Origin: Bacteroidota bacterium
GTDB lineage: Bacteria; Bacteroidota; Bacteroidia; Flavobacteriales; Weeksellaceae
Direction of reading: 5' to 3'
Assembly: GCA_023399595.1 (NCBI GenBank)
Contig: JAEWOR010000011.1
Coordinates: 1-14,196 of the forward strand
Length of the DNA stretch: 14,196 bases
The position numbers and the translations under genes were made by a program. Below the pieces are notes generated by a model. The model was given only the letters and a program-made list of their open reading frames with translations. It was not told the DNA's origin and searched no databases. Below are positions 13,183 through 14,196 of the stretch, in pieces (position 1 is the first letter of the stretch; the number at the start of each line of letters is the position of its first letter).

Positions 13183-14067
13183 ATGAAATTCGGACAAGTT
13201 GAAGATCCCTCACAAATAGATTTTACCTTACCTAAAGACCATTCTAAAACCCAAGAAATTCTTGCCCAAAATAAAAAAGGGTTACAGAATATTTCCATAG
13301 GTTGTGCAAAATGGAACAAAACCGACCTTAAAGGCTTTTACCCAAAAGGAACAAAAGATGAATTAACTTATTATGCAACACAATTTAATTCTATAGAATT
13401 GAACGCTACTTTTTACGGAATGCCTTCTGCAGAGCAAGTTCAAACATGGAAAGAGAAAACGCCTCAAGATTTTAAATTCTTTCCGAAAATCACCAATACG
13501 GTTTCGCATTTCAGAAGATTATTGAATATTACAGATGTCGTTACTCAGTTTGCAACAGCTGTTCTTAATTTTGATGAAAAATTAGGAATGGTTTTTCTAC
13601 AGTTGCACGATAATTTTAAACCTAAAGATTATGAGCGTTTAGAAAAATTTGTAATAGAATGGCCTCAAGAAGTTCCTTTAGCTATTGAACTTCGCAATAG
13701 TGAATGGTTTTCCGACGAAGAAATTTTCAATAAAATTTGCGATTTATTTGAGGAAAATAACATCACCAATATTATTGTAGATACCGCTGGGAGAAGAGAT
13801 ATGTTGCATATGCGTTTAACAACTCCTGTGGCGTTTATTCGTTATGTTGGCGCTAATGCAGAAAGCGATTATCAGCGTTTAGAAGATTGGTTGGAACGTC
13901 TTACAAAATGGAAAAATGAAGGTTTGAAAGATGTATTTTTCTTTGTACATCAAAATATCGAAAAAGCTTCACCTTTGCTTTCTGCTCATTTTATAAAAGA
14001 AATGAATGAAAAATGGGATACTAAAATTCATGTTCCAGAAATGGCGGATACTAAAACATTGTTTTAA
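13183..14067 (+). CDS. DUF72 (YecE-like) family protein
   Basis: The 294-residue cytosolic protein has a TIM-barrel-like fold and belongs to the DUF72 family; its reaction is not established. Conserved blocks are all visible: ISIGCAKWNK and GFYP (37-46, 51-54), FNSIELNATFYGMPS (68-82), WKEKTPQDFKFFPKITNTV (89-107), LQLHDNF (139-145), AIELRNSEWF (167-176), IIVDTAGRRDM (197-207), FIRYVG (218-223) and VFFFVHQN (251-258). The N-terminal about 35 residues are an extension before the first barrel strand, common in Bacteroidota copies. The gene is single, with terminators on both sides. The leader 13119-13182 is AT-rich and I found no convincing -7 element in it. Confidence 0.88.
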   Translation: MKFGQVEDPSQIDFTLPKDHSKTQEILAQNKKGLQNISIGCAKWNKTDLKGFYPKGTKDELTYYATQFNSIELNATFYGMPSAEQVQTWKEKTPQDFKFFPKITNTVSHFRRLLNITDVVTQFATAVLNFDEKLGMVFLQLHDNFKPKDYERLEKFVIEWPQEVPLAIELRNSEWFSDEEIFNKICDLFEENNITNIIVDTAGRRDMLHMRLTTPVAFIRYVGANAESDYQRLEDWLERLTKWKNEGLKDVFFFVHQNIEKASPLLSAHFIKEMNEKWDTKIHVPEMADTKTLF

Positions 14068-14074
14068 ATAAAAG

Positions 14075-14107
14075 AATCCGTCTCACAACTGAGGCGGATT
14101 TTTTTTT
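14075..14107 (+). terminator. Terminator of the DUF72 gene
   Basis: AATCCGTCTCA (14075-14085), a CAAC loop and TGAGGCGGATT (14090-14100) form an 11-bp stem with one G-U pair, followed by T residues to 14107. It begins 8 bases after the stop. Confidence 0.9.
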
Positions 14108-14156
14108 GTTTATATGTGTTAAAAATGATATATTGTATTGGTAATCAGTATTGAGT

Positions 14157-14196
14157 ATGAATTTCAAGGACTATAATCAATCGCAGTTATTTTTGT
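14157..14196 (+). CDS. Start of a possible IS1182-type transposase (runs off the right edge)
   Basis: An ATG at 14157 opens 13 codons to the window edge, MNFKDYNQSQLFL. This resembles the opening of IS1182-family transposases, which usually start M-x-F-K-x-Y-x-Q-x-Q followed by a leucine/proline-rich stretch. Only 13 residues are available, so this is recognition by eye of a short motif. The spacer 14108-14156 would then contain the element's terminal repeat and promoter, neither of which can be verified here. Confidence 0.4.
   Translation, partial: MNFKDYNQSQLFL

Noticed and set aside
482..14107. The whole segment as a composite transposon or genomic island
   Set aside because: The flanking elements appear to be of different families, and the genes between are mainly core housekeeping genes with uniform composition, so a mobile unit is not supported.
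1..14196. CRISPR arrays, tRNA and rRNA genes
   Set aside because: I saw no regularly spaced repeat-spacer pattern, no cloverleaf with a CCA-type 3' end and no rRNA-like conserved stretch on either strand.

Overview
The window looks like a chromosomal segment from a low-GC member of the Bacteroidota, class Flavobacteriia, most likely the Weeksellaceae / Chryseobacterium-Riemerella side. The evidence is the AT-rich sequence, Bacteroidota-type promoter elements (TAnnTTTG) with no Shine-Dalgarno sites, Flavobacteriia-specific families (a GldI-like lipoprotein, DUF4294, a 'VGINTTTP' exported protein) and an IS982-family transposase of the type known from Riemerella. The genus cannot be fixed from the sequence alone.

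Layout. At 1-481 lies the 5' part of an IS982-type element, reading leftward out of the window. Its probable outer end abuts the promoter of a beta-ketoacyl-ACP synthase III gene (fabH, 531-1553). A bidirectional terminator separates fabH from a leftward block: rpe (ribulose-phosphate epimerase), a small lipocalin-like lipoprotein, and an M42 metallo-aminopeptidase. The peptidase is divergent from a DUF4294 exported protein (4015-4719). Next come a leftward mnmD-NUDIX pair and, divergently, ilvE (branched-chain aminotransferase). Behind the ilvE terminator a rightward pair encodes two envelope prolyl isomerases: a GldI-like FKBP lipoprotein and, starting on the very next base, a lipoprotein that fuses a cyclophilin to an FKBP domain.

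The accessory-looking part is 8754-13062. A very AT-rich leader carries an imperfect direct repeat and a good -7 element. It is followed by a two-gene operon for exported, probably surface-associated proteins: a 221-residue 'VGIN' protein and a 1127-residue modular protein with two different internally duplicated modules. A DUF72 (YecE-like) gene follows. The last 40 bases look like the first codons of another transposase, so insertion sequences probably flank the window on both sides.

How the genes work together. Most are housekeeping genes in short units bounded by clear hairpin/T-tract terminators: fatty acid initiation, the pentose phosphate pathway, tRNA wobble modification and branched-chain amino acid metabolism. 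The envelope theme runs through the lipoprotein, the DUF4294 protein, the GldI-like/PPIase pair and the VGIN/giant-protein operon. I did not see a clear new defence, CRISPR, secondary-metabolite or RNA system, and no tRNA or rRNA genes. The least explained unit is the 8970-13062 operon with its repeat-bearing promoter region.
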